64,000 bases of DNA from positions 221,000 through 284,999 of the forward strand of contig NZ_JAAMRE010000004.1 in NCBI RefSeq assembly GCF_013522705.1. Reading direction: 5' to 3'. Source of the DNA: Pseudomonas lurida (GTDB taxonomy: Bacteria > Pseudomonadota > Gammaproteobacteria > Pseudomonadales > Pseudomonadaceae). The position numbers were made by a program, and so were the translations under genes. Below are positions 63,760 through 64,000 of this stretch, in pieces (position 1 is the first letter of the stretch; every line of letters begins with the position of its first letter). Under the pieces are notes generated by a model that worked only from the letters and a program-made list of their open reading frames with translations, was not told where the DNA came from and searched no databases.

Positions 63760-64000
63760 ATGCAGATTACGACTGTTTCGGTTGACTTGGCAAAAGCCGT
63801 GTTTCAACTTCACGCGATCGATCAACAAGGAAAAACAGCGCTAAGGAAGCAGCTCAAACGTGAGCAGGTTGTGCCTTTTTTTGCCAACCTGGAGCCCTGC
63901 CTAGTGGGCATGGAGGCATGTGGCGGAGCCCACTATTGGGCAAGAAAACTGCAGGCACTTGGTCATACGGTCAAGTTAATGGCTCCGCAATTTGTGAAGC
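63760..64000 (+). mobile_element. IS110-family (IS1111-like) transposase, 5' part
   Basis: 80 codons from the ATG at 63760 to the window edge. MQITTVSVDLAKAVFQLHAI carries the first catalytic Asp (Asp9, VDLAK) of the RuvC-like DEDD transposase, and VGMEACGGAHYWARKLQALG the Glu region, followed by VKLMAPQFVK. This is the typical start of IS1111-group transposases. The rest, including the Tnp20 serine domain and the right end, is outside. Confidence 0.88.

Overview
The window looks like a chromosomal segment of the Pseudomonas fluorescens group. The basis is a GC-rich, densely coding sequence; a complete mannitol/arabitol cluster (mtlEFGKDYZ plus mtlR) of the type described in P. fluorescens; a kguE-K-T-D/ptxS 2-ketogluconate locus; sfnB/sfnG dimethylsulfone genes; a muxABC-opmB efflux operon; a DUF1652 gene; and several short palindromic GTGGGAGGGGGC-type repeats common in this group. 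No rRNA, tRNA or CRISPR array was recognised.

Layout. 1-3373: N-terminal 1,124 codons of a giant DUF6543/dermonecrotic-toxin-like protein, cut by the window edge. 3.5-11.1 kb: housekeeping and metabolic genes (dpkA-like reductase, DUF883 protein, a LysR regulator divergent from a nitrilase, a WHy/LEA-2 lipoprotein, an NCS2 permease, a chemoreceptor). 11.1-16.3 kb: the kgu operon and its repressor PtxS, with two perfect copies of the PtxS palindrome. 16.5-23.0 kb: an accessory stretch with two related Ig-like proteins of unknown function, a type V autotransporter and a small orphan protein. 23.2-32.8 kb: LysE exporter and AraC regulator, a DUF1345 protein, a MexXY-like efflux pair without its own outer-membrane channel, divergent from an RstA/RstB-like two-component system, then a methyltransferase.

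32.9-36.3 kb is a sulfur-scavenging module: a TSUP permease, and sfnB divergent from sfnG, with a good sigma-54 promoter in front of sfnB. 36.4-40.1 kb holds a GNAT gene divergent from an ATP-grasp RimK-like ligase, a ParD-like gene translationally coupled to a methionine aminopeptidase, and a DUF1652 gene. 40.2-49.8 kb is the mannitol system: ABC import (MtlEFGK), oxidation of mannitol/arabitol (MtlD), phosphorylation of the resulting ketoses (MtlZ for fructose, MtlY for xylulose), and AraC-type control (MtlR). Palindromic repeats sit in three of its intergenic gaps. 49.9-51.9 kb: a glycosyltransferase divergent from tpx. 52.1-61.2 kb: muxA-muxB-muxC-opmB, a four-gene tripartite efflux pump with two different RND permeases. 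61.4-63.5 kb: a MucR-like MHYT-GGDEF-EAL c-di-GMP protein. 63.76 kb to the end: the start of an IS110-family (IS1111-like) transposase.

The best candidates for less-described biology are: (i) the ParD-like/MetAP couple with three operator-like motifs phased at exactly 11 bp; (ii) the divergent GNAT / RimK-like pair, which resembles predicted peptide-ligase systems; (iii) the tandem DRAGN-motif proteins next to the autotransporter; (iv) the giant DUF6543 protein with repeated modules; (v) the sigma-54 architecture between sfnB and sfnG. All of these are inferences from sequence reading; no database search was possible.
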